Of a stretch of 45,939 nt of DNA, positions 1 to 7,014 are shown in pieces. Made by a program: the position numbers and the translations under genes. The first letter of the stretch is position 1; each line of letters starts with the position of its first letter. The DNA comes from an uncultured Verrucomicrobiales bacterium (GTDB lineage: Bacteria > Verrucomicrobiota > Verrucomicrobiia > Verrucomicrobiales > Akkermansiaceae): assembly GCA_905478925.1 (NCBI GenBank), contig CAJQKQ010000014.1, positions 1 to 45,939 of the forward strand. The letters run 5' to 3'. The notes below the pieces were generated by a model that was not told the DNA's origin, searched no databases, and saw nothing but the letters and a program-made list of their open reading frames with translations.

Positions 1-627
1 GATGACGTAGCGCCAGTGGCAGTGCATATCGACGATCATGCCGCCACCGTCCTCGGAGCGGTAGTTCCACGAAGGGCGTTGGATGGGCTGACCTTGGTGT
101 TCGCCGGTGAAAACCCAGTAGCCGAACTCGCCGCGGACGGAGAGGATTTTACCGAAGAATCCCTGTTCCTTGAGGAGTTGGAATTTGCGGATGCCGGGGA
201 GCCAAAGCTTGTCTTGGACCGTGCCATTTTTCACGCCCGCTTTTTCGGCGACCTCGGCGATGCGGAGAGCCTCCGAGTAGAGGACTGCGGTGGGTTTCTC
301 GCAATAGATGTGCTTGCCTGCGGCGATGGCACGTTCAAGGAAGGGAATCCGGTGAGGGGTGCCCGAGGCATCGAAGAAGATCTCGTTGTAGGGATCGGCG
401 AGCGCTGCATCGAGATCTGTGGAGAAACGCTCGACTCCGTATTTCTTTGCGAGGTCGGAGAGCTTGTTTGCGTTCCGGCCGGTCAGGATGGGGTCCGGCA
501 TGAGGCGGGAGCCGTCGGGGAGGAGGACGCCACCCTGCTCGCGGATGGCGAGGATGGAGCGGACGAGGTGCTGGTTTGTGCCCATGCGTCCGGTGACGCC
601 GTTGAGGATGATTCCGATTTTTTTCAT
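1..627 (-). CDS. Gfo/Idh/MocA family oxidoreductase (partial, C-terminus off window)
   Basis: The reverse strand reads open from an ATG at 627 to the window edge, giving 209 residues of the N-terminal half. The protein starts with a Rossmann nucleotide-binding segment ([16 protein letters not shown]). Near residue 100 it has [12 protein letters not shown], whose EKP motif carries the catalytic lysine of Gfo/Idh/MocA dehydrogenases. Members oxidise or reduce sugars, inositols or their derivatives with NAD(P). It is the last visible gene of a minus-strand cluster with a sugar isomerase, a LacI regulator and a DapA-like aldolase, so a role in carbohydrate catabolism is likely. The substrate cannot be read from the sequence. 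An AT-rich repeat (639-658) and a hairpin (677-699) separate it from the gene upstream. Confidence 0.9.
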   Translation of the reverse strand, partial: MKKIGIILNGVTGRMGTNQHLVRSILAIREQGGVLLPDGSRLMPDPILTGRNANKLSDLAKKYGVERFSTDLDAALADPYNEIFFDASGTPHRIPFLERAIAAGKHIYCEKPTAVLYSEALRIAEVAEKAGVKNGTVQDKLWLPGIRKFQLLKEQGFFGKILSVRGEFGYWVFTGEHQGQPIQRPSWNYRSEDGGGMIVDMHCHWRYVI

Positions 628-638
628 AATACGATAAA

Positions 639-658
639 CTTTAAATTTTAAATTCTAA
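639..658. repeat. AT-rich dispersed leader motif, copy 1
   Basis: The 20-mer CTTTAAATTTTAAATTCTAA lies 12 bases upstream of the Gfo/Idh/MocA start codon. It matches 18 of 20 bases of a segment at 11133-11152 just upstream of der, and related sequence occurs between 13334 and 13434 upstream of cinA. Such runs are rare elsewhere in this GC-rich window. It may be a promoter-proximal element or a dispersed repeat; the function is unknown. Confidence 0.5.
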
Positions 659-676
659 GGGAAGAGTTTTCAACCT

Positions 677-699
677 CGAATGCGCACTGAGTGCATTCG
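677..699. other. Intergenic hairpin
   Basis: CGAATG and CATTCG pair around an inner CAC/GTG stem with a two-base bulge. The hairpin lies in the 75-bp gap between the sugar isomerase stop and the dehydrogenase start. There is no T-tract, so it is more likely an mRNA processing or attenuation structure than a simple terminator. Confidence 0.35.
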
Positions 700-702
700 C
701 GG

Positions 703-1515
703 TTAAAGGTTTTTGGTGGAGGTTAGGATCTTTTGGAGGAACTCGTGTTGGTTCATTGCCCAGTATTTGCGGGAGAATATTTCGACTTCAGTGAGGCCGG
801 TGAATCCGCTGCTACGGATCATTTCGAGGATGCGTGGGGTGGCGTTGACGCCTTCGCCGGGCAGGCCACGGTCGAGGAGGGGGTGGTCGAAGTCCGGTTT
901 GAACTCGCAGATGTGGAAGGCGAAAAGGTGGCCGTTCTGCGCGCAGGATCTAATTTCAGCCTCCAGGTTGGTTTCCCACCAGACATGGAAGGTGTCGACG
1001 GCGATACCGACGAGGGGATGGTTGATGCGTTGGGCTAGGAGATTTGCGTCGCGTAGGGAGGCGACCGCTGATCGATCACCTGCATACATGGGGTGGAGCG
1101 GTTCGATGGCGAGTTTGATGTTCGCGGTTTCGGCGTGGGGGATGATTTCGCGGATACCTTCCTCGATTTGGGTCAGGTTTTCCTCGGGGGACTGGCCGGC
1201 TGTTGCTCCGCAGACGAGGACGATCATGGGCAGGCCAAGGGCATCGGCTTCGCGGATGGCGGAGAGGTTGGCCTCGATCCCCGTCTTGCGATCGGGAGCG
1301 GATTTCCCCGTGAAAAACCCACCACGGACAAGGCAAACCGGCGTGAGGCCGGAATCCGCCATGTGGTTCCTGACCTTTTTTAGATCCTGTCCTGCGACCG
1401 TCTCGCGCCAGATCGAGATTCCGCCTATCCCGGCTTGTGCGTAGTTCTCTATGCACTCGTGGATGGACCAGGGCTGATTCGTGAATGTATGGATGGCAAG
1501 ATCGGAGGGGAGCAT
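703..1515 (-). CDS. Sugar phosphate isomerase/epimerase family TIM-barrel protein
   Basis: This 270-residue protein has the xylose-isomerase-like (AP endonuclease family 2) TIM-barrel layout. Candidate metal ligands appear in order: Glu in LAIEPLHPM, Asp in GIAVDTFHVWW, His in FAFHICEF, and Glu in TEVEIFS near the C-terminus. Family members isomerise or epimerise keto-sugars and inositol derivatives in the cytoplasm. It begins 24 bp after the LacI gene stop and precedes the Gfo/Idh/MocA gene, an arrangement typical of verrucomicrobial and planctomycete sugar clusters. The exact reaction is not predictable. Confidence 0.88.
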   Translation of the reverse strand: MLPSDLAIHTFTNQPWSIHECIENYAQAGIGGISIWRETVAGQDLKKVRNHMADSGLTPVCLVRGGFFTGKSAPDRKTGIEANLSAIREADALGLPMIVLVCGATAGQSPEENLTQIEEGIREIIPHAETANIKLAIEPLHPMYAGDRSAVASLRDANLLAQRINHPLVGIAVDTFHVWWETNLEAEIRSCAQNGHLFAFHICEFKPDFDHPLLDRGLPGEGVNATPRILEMIRSSGFTGLTEVEIFSRKYWAMNQHEFLQKILTSTKNL

Positions 1516-1539
1516 GGCGTGGATGGGTTCGGCTGGATT

Positions 1540-2523
1540 TCAGGACGACTCGCCGACCATCAGGCTACCGGATATACGGACGATTTCTTCCGGAACCTTG
1601 TGTTCGATGATCTGTGACTCGAGGGCGGAGGCTGCCGTGCTGGCAAGTTTACCGATCGGCATGCTCACGGTGGTCAGCAGCGGGCGGGAAAGTTTGCGCA
1701 ATGGGGAGTTGTCAAAGCCGGTGACGGAGACTTTCGCCGGGATGGGGATGCCCAATCGATCCACTTCGGTGACGACCACGGTGCCGATGATGTCGTTGGC
1801 ACAGATCAGGGCGTTGTATTTTTCGGCAATGGAGCGGACGGCTTCGGTGGTGATTGAGGAAGTCCCGTCGAAGTGGAAAGCGTCGACGGTAGCATCGAAG
1901 GGCAGGCCGTGATCGGCGCATGCTGCCACCATTCCAGCGAGACGCTCTTCGCCGATCTGCCCGAGTCCGTCCAGGGAAACGAATGCAGGCTTAAGATCCC
2001 TGCGCCGCTGTTTCAGGTGCTCGACGATGTCAGCGATTCCTTTCGCATTCTCTGAGGCGACACACGGGAGTCCGGAGATCTCGCGGTTGAGGACGACAAA
2101 CGGAGTTCCTACGGTGCGCAATTCATTGAGGGTCGATGTAGTCGGGCGGTTGAATGCGAAAATGAACCCATCTAGGTCGCCGCCTTTCTTATGTGGGTAT
2201 GGCTTGAATTTTGGGGAAGCCGTCTCGCAAAGGAGATTGATCCCACAATGTTTAAAGCCGGAGCGGATGCCCTCGATGAGGGCTGCCAGATCATAGAAAA
2301 GGGCGCGCTCGGGTTCCTGGTGGCGGGGTAGAACCAGTTTGATGTTAAGGATCGCGCGACCTCGGTGGCGGCGTATGCTGCGCTTTTTGTAGCCGAGCTG
2401 CTTGGCGGTTTCATTGACCTTCTCCGAGAGTTCGGGGCTGACGATGCGGGATTGGTTCAGAGCGCGCGAAACCGTCGCGGGGGATATTCCAAGCGCCTCC
2501 GCTATGTCTGTGATCGTTGTCAC
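1540..2523 (-). CDS. LacI family transcriptional regulator
   Basis: The protein has an N-terminal LacI helix-turn-helix (ITDIAEALGISPATVSRALN) followed by a periplasmic-binding-protein-like effector domain ending in GSLMVGESS. I place the start at GTG 2523, giving 327 residues, because its GTGA overlaps the TGA stop of the aldolase gene and puts the HTH at the N-terminus. A longer reading from 2556 adds 11 residues. The hinge after the HTH (KKRSIRRHRGRA) is basic and unlike the usual LacI hinge helix. It probably senses the sugar handled by the adjacent enzymes and controls the cluster; the inverted repeats at 3484-3560 are candidate operators. Confidence 0.9.
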   Translation of the reverse strand: MTTITDIAEALGISPATVSRALNQSRIVSPELSEKVNETAKQLGYKKRSIRRHRGRAILNIKLVLPRHQEPERALFYDLAALIEGIRSGFKHCGINLLCETASPKFKPYPHKKGGDLDGFIFAFNRPTTSTLNELRTVGTPFVVLNREISGLPCVASENAKGIADIVEHLKQRRRDLKPAFVSLDGLGQIGEERLAGMVAACADHGLPFDATVDAFHFDGTSSITTEAVRSIAEKYNALICANDIIGTVVVTEVDRLGIPIPAKVSVTGFDNSPLRKLSRPLLTTVSMPIGKLASTAASALESQIIEHKVPEEIVRISGSLMVGESS

Positions 2524-3473
2524 TGGGTGATTTCGTAGGACAGTCGTTTCGCGCAATCTGCAAGTATCTCGGCCTCCCAGTCCGGGCGTGAGGCAGATTT
2601 TGGATGTGTGAGTGGCGATGGGCAGCGGCCGATCAGGTTCTGAAAAACCGCGCAGGAGTGCTTGTAGGCGGGAACCGGTGCGCGGAAGGAAACGTTGCCG
2701 AGGTATTGGATCGCATCGGTGAGCGCCGCATACCTCTCGTCGCCCTCGAGCCAGTATTTGTCACGCAGTGCGAAGAGCTCCGGGCAGAAGGCGGCGAGGC
2801 CGAGGAGGTAGTCGGAGCCGTATTCGGTCATGTCGATGGCCAGGTCGTTGCCGGTAAAGATGCGGAAGTCGGGTCGGATCTCGTCGCGGATTTCCAGGCG
2901 CCTGAGTTCCGTTCCGCGATCCAGGGACGAATGTTTGATTCCCTTGAGCGAAGGGATGCCGATCAGTCCCCGGATGGTTTCCTCGTCGAAGATCATCCCG
3001 TTCGGGGCGAACATCGAGCCGAGTTCGAAGCCCATCACAGACTCGTAGCCTTCGCAGACCTGCGAGTAGAGATTCACGATTTCGGACGGTTTCCAGGCAT
3101 GGAAGCGGGTCGTCTGAAAAAGGATAGGGGTGCCGCCGTGGGAGACGATTTCATCCATCTGGGTGCGGTAGAGAGAGACCAGATCGCCATCGAGGCCTTC
3201 TACGAAAACGCCGGCGATGAAATCCCGGCGGCCTGCGATGACCTCGGCGGTGAGCTTGAGGATCAGGCTGCGTTGCTCCGGTTCCAGATAGTTCGCGTAA
3301 CCTGTGTCCATGTTCACCGCGCAGCCAAGCCCCGCATCGGTGGTGCGGGCGACGGCGGCTTGGAACGAATCCGTGGAAATGGATCCGTCTTTCTCGAAAG
3401 GCAGCAGGCAGGCGGCGTAACCCAGGGTGCGGCGGGTTAGTTTTCTCGCTTGGTGGCGTGAGGCGATCGTCAT
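2520..3473 (-). CDS. Dihydrodipicolinate synthase/N-acetylneuraminate lyase family protein (divergent)
   Basis: This is a Class I aldolase-like TIM barrel of 317 residues from ATG 3473; a start at 3515 is possible but adds an atypical N-terminus. The candidate Schiff-base lysine lies in LKGIKHSSLD. At the site where DapA and NanA carry the catalytic tyrosine (YNxP), this protein reads ILFQTTRF, and the usual GTTGE segment reads MDTGY. It is therefore unlikely to be a true DapA or NanA; a retro-aldol cleavage of a sugar acid or related compound is an inference. It is the first gene of the minus-strand cluster and is translationally coupled to the LacI gene. Confidence 0.82.
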   Translation of the reverse strand: MTIASRHQARKLTRRTLGYAACLLPFEKDGSISTDSFQAAVARTTDAGLGCAVNMDTGYANYLEPEQRSLILKLTAEVIAGRRDFIAGVFVEGLDGDLVSLYRTQMDEIVSHGGTPILFQTTRFHAWKPSEIVNLYSQVCEGYESVMGFELGSMFAPNGMIFDEETIRGLIGIPSLKGIKHSSLDRGTELRRLEIRDEIRPDFRIFTGNDLAIDMTEYGSDYLLGLAAFCPELFALRDKYWLEGDERYAALTDAIQYLGNVSFRAPVPAYKHSCAVFQNLIGRCPSPLTHPKSASRPDWEAEILADCAKRLSYEITQ

Positions 3474-3483
3474 CGCTGGAGTA

Positions 3484-3495
3484 TTTGCGTGCAAA
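3484..3495. promoter_or_regulatory. Candidate LacI-type operator
   Basis: TTTGCGTGCAAA is a perfect inverted repeat (TTTGC, two bases, GCAAA), 10 bp upstream of the aldolase start at 3473. Its even symmetry and size suit a LacI-family site. Binding by the regulator encoded two genes down is inferred. Confidence 0.4.
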
Positions 3496-3542
3496 CAATG
3501 ATTGAGCAAGAGCAAAAATGCCGAACATGTTTGCTGGGAGAT

Positions 3543-3560
3543 TTTTCCACCAACGGAAAA
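3543..3560. promoter_or_regulatory. Second inverted repeat in the aldolase promoter region
   Basis: TTTTCC and GGAAAA are separated by six bases (ACCAAC). Together with a palindrome AACATGTT at 3525-3532, it lies in the 159-bp divergent region between the aldolase and the DUF3127-like gene. It could be an operator for either gene. Confidence 0.3.
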
Positions 3561-3632
3561 GATTCTAATACGATAGTGAGTGTTCTGTGATCATCCGTTT
3601 GACTTATCCGGCGCATTGGGAATGATCGCCGC

Positions 3633-4004
3633 ATGTACGAAGCATCCGGAAAAATCAAACTGATCAGCGACACCCAAACCTTCCCTAGCGGGTTCTCGAA
3701 ACGTGAGTTCGTCGTGACGACTGGGGACAGCAAGTATCCGCAGGATCTGAAGTTCGAGGTCGTGAAGGATAAGTGCTCTCTCCTCGATAAATACAAGGAG
3801 GGGCAGGAGGTGCAGGTAAACTTCGACATCCGGGGCAACGAATACAACGGGAAGTATTATGTGAACCTGTCCTGCTGGAAACTTGAGGGGAAAGGCGGCG
3901 GAGGTGGGGACGAACACAACCAAGAGACTCCGGATGTCGCCGAGCCTTCGCCGGCGGATCTCAGGAAGGACGACGACTTCGACGACGACGATATCCCGTT
4001 TTGA
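3633..4004 (+). CDS. DUF3127-like OB-fold protein with an SSB-type acidic tail
   Basis: This 123-residue protein begins MYEASGKIKLISDTQTFPSGF and has a beta-rich core of about 85 residues (REFVVTTG, LKFEVVKDKC, VQVNFDIRGNEYNGKYYVNL) resembling the DUF3127 family. A glycine-rich linker and an acidic tail ending DDDFDDDDIPF follow. E. coli SSB ends DFDDDIPF, the tip through which it recruits repair and replication proteins. The tail suggests a single-stranded-DNA-binding protein plugged into the SSB interactome; DNA binding is inferred, not shown. No clear Shine-Dalgarno precedes the ATG. It converges with psd. Confidence 0.85.
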   Translation: MYEASGKIKLISDTQTFPSGFSKREFVVTTGDSKYPQDLKFEVVKDKCSLLDKYKEGQEVQVNFDIRGNEYNGKYYVNLSCWKLEGKGGGGGDEHNQETPDVAEPSPADLRKDDDFDDDDIPF

Positions 4005-4125
4005 TTCGAGGAGGAGCGGCGTGTCTCTGACCGCCAACCGAAGCGAAGCGGAGATGGAGGGGCGCGATGATCAAGCCCCATCGCTCAAATTTGGACTGGG
4101 GAAATGGCGAGGCCAGTGCAGGCGC

Positions 4126-5022
4126 TCAGAGAGACGCCTCTCCGGTCGCCATTTCGGAGCCGATGCGGGCGTAGAGCTCGGTCTGCTGTGCGGAGTGTTC
4201 GAGGAGGTCGGTGGATAGCTTCACATTTCCCGGCTCGAAGATTGTGATCGTCGAGGATCCGCCGAATGCGAAGTAGCCCTTTTCCTGCCCTTTTGCGACG
4301 GATTTTCCGGGGATGTAGGTCTGGTTGATCGAGCCGACACAGGTTGCGCCGATCTCAAGGATGAGAATGGTTCCGAACTCTTCCGTTTCAAGACGGGTGA
4401 GGGTTCGTTCGTTGGTCCAGAGGTAGGCGAGCTTTTGTGCGAGCGCGATGGGGGATACGGAAAACAGAGGGCCGGGGATGGTTCTCGTTGCTGAGGGGAT
4501 TCCTGCGGCTGGGAAATGGAAGCGGTGGTAATCGACCGGGCAGAGCCGGGAGAGGACGAGTGAGCCTTTGGCGAATTTTTTCGCAAGTTCCGCGTCGCCG
4601 AGTAGTGCTGGAAGATCAAAGGTCTGGCCTTTCACGAAGAATGAATCAATTTCGGAAATGTCCGGAAACCCGAGGTGGCGGCCGTCGGCGGGGAAAACAA
4701 CCGGGGCGGGATCGATGGGGCGGGCTTCGGACTTGAGCTTGCGGTAGAAGAACTCGTTGAAGCTGCGGAAGGATGAAATTGGATCCGCGAAATCGGCGGG
4801 ATCGAGGCCGTAGCGCTCGATGAACGGGGCGATGCGTGAGGCGGACTGCGGCTTTGACATACGTGAGCCATACCATTTCGAGAAGCCGTGGCGTTTCACC
4901 AGGGCGTGGAGGGAGAGTTTGCCGAGGGGCGATCCGTAGATCCAGCGGAGGGAGGCCTCGCCGTAGATTTTCTCTGTCTCGGCCTTGCCGCTGTGGCGGT
5001 TGAAATATCGGATGGTTTCCAC
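4126..5022 (-). CDS. psd: Phosphatidylserine decarboxylase proenzyme
   Basis: The enzyme converts phosphatidylserine to phosphatidylethanolamine at the inner membrane. The sequence shows the type 2 family pattern: IRYFNRHSGKAETEKIYGE at the N-terminus, FRSFNEFFYRKL, VFPADGRH, SRLCPVDYHRFHFP and the self-cleavage region YFAFGGSSTITIF, where a serine becomes the pyruvoyl cofactor. I chose GTG 5022 (298 residues) because family homology begins there and it leaves room for a divergent promoter. An ATG at 5124 would add 34 unrelated residues and leave only 26 bp before the divergent lipoprotein gene. Confidence 0.9.
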   Translation of the reverse strand: METIRYFNRHSGKAETEKIYGEASLRWIYGSPLGKLSLHALVKRHGFSKWYGSRMSKPQSASRIAPFIERYGLDPADFADPISSFRSFNEFFYRKLKSEARPIDPAPVVFPADGRHLGFPDISEIDSFFVKGQTFDLPALLGDAELAKKFAKGSLVLSRLCPVDYHRFHFPAAGIPSATRTIPGPLFSVSPIALAQKLAYLWTNERTLTRLETEEFGTILILEIGATCVGSINQTYIPGKSVAKGQEKGYFAFGGSSTITIFEPGNVKLSTDLLEHSAQQTELYARIGSEMATGEASL

Positions 5023-5150
5023 GTGGGGCAGTGAAAAGGCGGAGGCTTGCGAAGCCAAGGCTGAAGATACCTGAAATACCCGCCCTGCCCCGGCGTATAG
5101 TGGGGTGATTGAACTTGCGGGCATGGCCGTCCGCGACTATCTCCTGAAAA

Positions 5151-5744
5151 ATGAAAGCTTTCTGTCCCATTGTGATCCTTGTTTGCCTGATGACCATTGC
5201 CTGTGAAAGGAATGCGGCTACGATGTCCGTGGAAGAGACACGCACCACGACAACCAAGGACGGATCGCCGAAACTTTTTGCAACCAGCGACGAACGTTTC
5301 CGGAATGCGCAGCCGAGTCCGGTGAAGGGCGATCCGCCGGAAAACTGGTTGGTTCTCCCCGCAAAGCAGTTCCGCGAGCTGAACTACCGCTTCGGCGAGT
5401 CCGGCTCCGGTGAGGTTTATGTCTCGCTGGCCTCGGGGTCGGTAGGGGACAACGTCAATCGCTGGTTCCGCCAGTTCGGGGAGGCTGCGCTTTCGGCCGC
5501 GGATCTCGAAAAGCTCGCCCGTATTCCTATCGCCGGAACCGAGGGCGTGTGGGTGGAGGCAAGGGGTGAATACGCAGCCGGAATGGGTGGTGCTGCGGCG
5601 CGCCCCGGGCAGGCGCTTGCGGGGGTGATCTCGCAAGTGGGCGGCAGGTTACTGACGCTGAAAATGATCGGCCTCGAAGCGGAAGTGGAGGCGGAGAAGG
5701 ATTCGCTAAAAGCCTTTGCCGCGAGCCTGGAGCTGACGCGGTAA
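5151..5744 (+). CDS. Hypothetical lipoprotein upstream of resB-ccsA
   Basis: This 197-residue protein has a signal peptide ending in a lipobox-like MTIAC (Cys18), so it is probably a membrane-anchored periplasmic lipoprotein. The mature part is soluble, with PENWLVLPAKQFRELNYRF and a glycine/alanine-rich stretch near residue 145. I recognise no domain. It sits 31 bp before resB in the same orientation, so a link to cytochrome c maturation is possible by context only. Confidence 0.75.
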   Translation: MKAFCPIVILVCLMTIACERNAATMSVEETRTTTTKDGSPKLFATSDERFRNAQPSPVKGDPPENWLVLPAKQFRELNYRFGESGSGEVYVSLASGSVGDNVNRWFRQFGEAALSAADLEKLARIPIAGTEGVWVEARGEYAAGMGGAAARPGQALAGVISQVGGRLLTLKMIGLEAEVEAEKDSLKAFAASLELTR

Positions 5745-5775
5745 TTACGGGAAGAAGCTACTGAAATTTTATAGG

Positions 5776-7014
5776 ATGGATAAGAAAACCAAGACAACGC
5801 ACGCGCCCACCGGCAAATCTCTATTCCGGAAGGTTTATGATTTCCTTTCGGGATTTCATCTCGCGACGGTGACGCTTCTGCTTTTATTGCTACTCACCTG
5901 GCTGGCGACGTTGGAGCAGATTGATCACGGCCTCTATCCCACCCTGAATAAGTATTTCAGCTGGAAATCGTGGTATTTGATTCCCGACATGGTTCCGGAA
6001 ATCAATGGCAAGAAGCTGCCGATTTTCCTTCCCGGTGGTTATTACGTCTGCGCGCTGCTGCTGGTGAACATGATCCTTGGCGGTATTATCCGGATCCGCA
6101 AGGGACCCAAGCAGATCGGCAATCTCATTTCGCACTTCGGTATTATTTTCATGCTGCTGGGAGGCGGCGTGGCGCACCATTTTTCCGAACGTGGAAACAT
6201 GGCCGTCAGTGAGGGAGAGACAAGCAATGTGGCGGAGGATTACCACGAATATGTGGTCGAGGTCAGCGAGGTGAAGGACGGCGAACGCGAGGAATTCCAT
6301 GTGGTTCGCGGGGAATACCTGACCGACCTGAAAGGCGGGAAATCACGGATTTTCGATTTCGAGGGGATTCCGTTCTCGCTTGAGATATCCGGTTATCTGG
6401 TGAACTCGGTGCCCTCCAACCAATTGGAGAGGCCGCGCCAGAAAAACGAGCTTGTTGCCGACGGTTACTACCTGGAAGAGATGCCGGGGGAAGTGGAAAC
6501 GGAGCGGAATTTTGGCGGGTGCTATGCGCGGGTGATTTTCGAGGGAGGTGAGAAGTCGGATCCGTTTATCATGGCCGGAGCGAGCTATTATCCGTTCACG
6601 GTGCGCGACGGCGACAGGGTTTTCACCATCGACATGCGCAAGCGGCTCTGGGTGATGCCATTCGAGGTGAAGCTTGATACGTTCACTGCGGATTTTCACC
6701 CGGGCACTTCGATGCCGGCGAAGTTTGTCAGCGATATTCGCCGTCTGGAGAATGGGCAGGAATCCAAGTTGACGATAAGCATGAACGAGCCGATGCGGTA
6801 TGAGGGTCTGACCTTCTTCCAGGCCAGCTACGGCCCGCAGGGAGCAAAGCCAGGTGATCCGATGTATTCGGTGTTCGAGGTGGTCAAGAACCCCGCGGAC
6901 AAATGGCCAGAATACAGCCTCTACGTCGTTGCGTTCGGGATGTTGGTTACTTTTTTGACAAAACTCGGAGGCCATCTCGGTGCCTCCTCAAGGAAACGGA
7001 AAAATGCAGAATAA
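5776..7014 (+). CDS. resB: ResB-like cytochrome c biogenesis protein
   Basis: This 412-residue membrane protein of system II cytochrome c maturation works with CcsA to present heme and apocytochrome on the periplasmic side. Hydrophobic segments lie near residues 28-45 (HLATVTLLLLLLLTWLATL), 90-105 and 115-130 (NLISHFGIIFMLLGGGVAHH). A large periplasmic domain and a last segment near 385-400 (LYVVAFGMLVTFLTKLGGHLG) follow. Its 3' end overlaps the chosen start of ccsA, so translation is probably coupled. Confidence 0.9.
   Translation: MDKKTKTTHAPTGKSLFRKVYDFLSGFHLATVTLLLLLLLTWLATLEQIDHGLYPTLNKYFSWKSWYLIPDMVPEINGKKLPIFLPGGYYVCALLLVNMILGGIIRIRKGPKQIGNLISHFGIIFMLLGGGVAHHFSERGNMAVSEGETSNVAEDYHEYVVEVSEVKDGEREEFHVVRGEYLTDLKGGKSRIFDFEGIPFSLEISGYLVNSVPSNQLERPRQKNELVADGYYLEEMPGEVETERNFGGCYARVIFEGGEKSDPFIMAGASYYPFTVRDGDRVFTIDMRKRLWVMPFEVKLDTFTADFHPGTSMPAKFVSDIRRLENGQESKLTISMNEPMRYEGLTFFQASYGPQGAKPGDPMYSVFEVVKNPADKWPEYSLYVVAFGMLVTFLTKLGGHLGASSRKRKNAE

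Noticed and set aside
16..651. Plus-strand 211-residue ORF at the left edge
   Set aside because: It is antisense to a clear Gfo/Idh/MocA reading frame that is open to the window edge and has the EKP motif.
2604..3440. Plus-strand 278-residue ORF
   Set aside because: Antisense shadow of the aldolase gene; composition is typical of a GC-rich reverse frame, with no recognisable domain.
5022..5124. 34-residue N-terminal extension of phosphatidylserine decarboxylase
   Set aside because: It does not resemble the family N-terminus and would leave only 26 bp for two divergent promoters.
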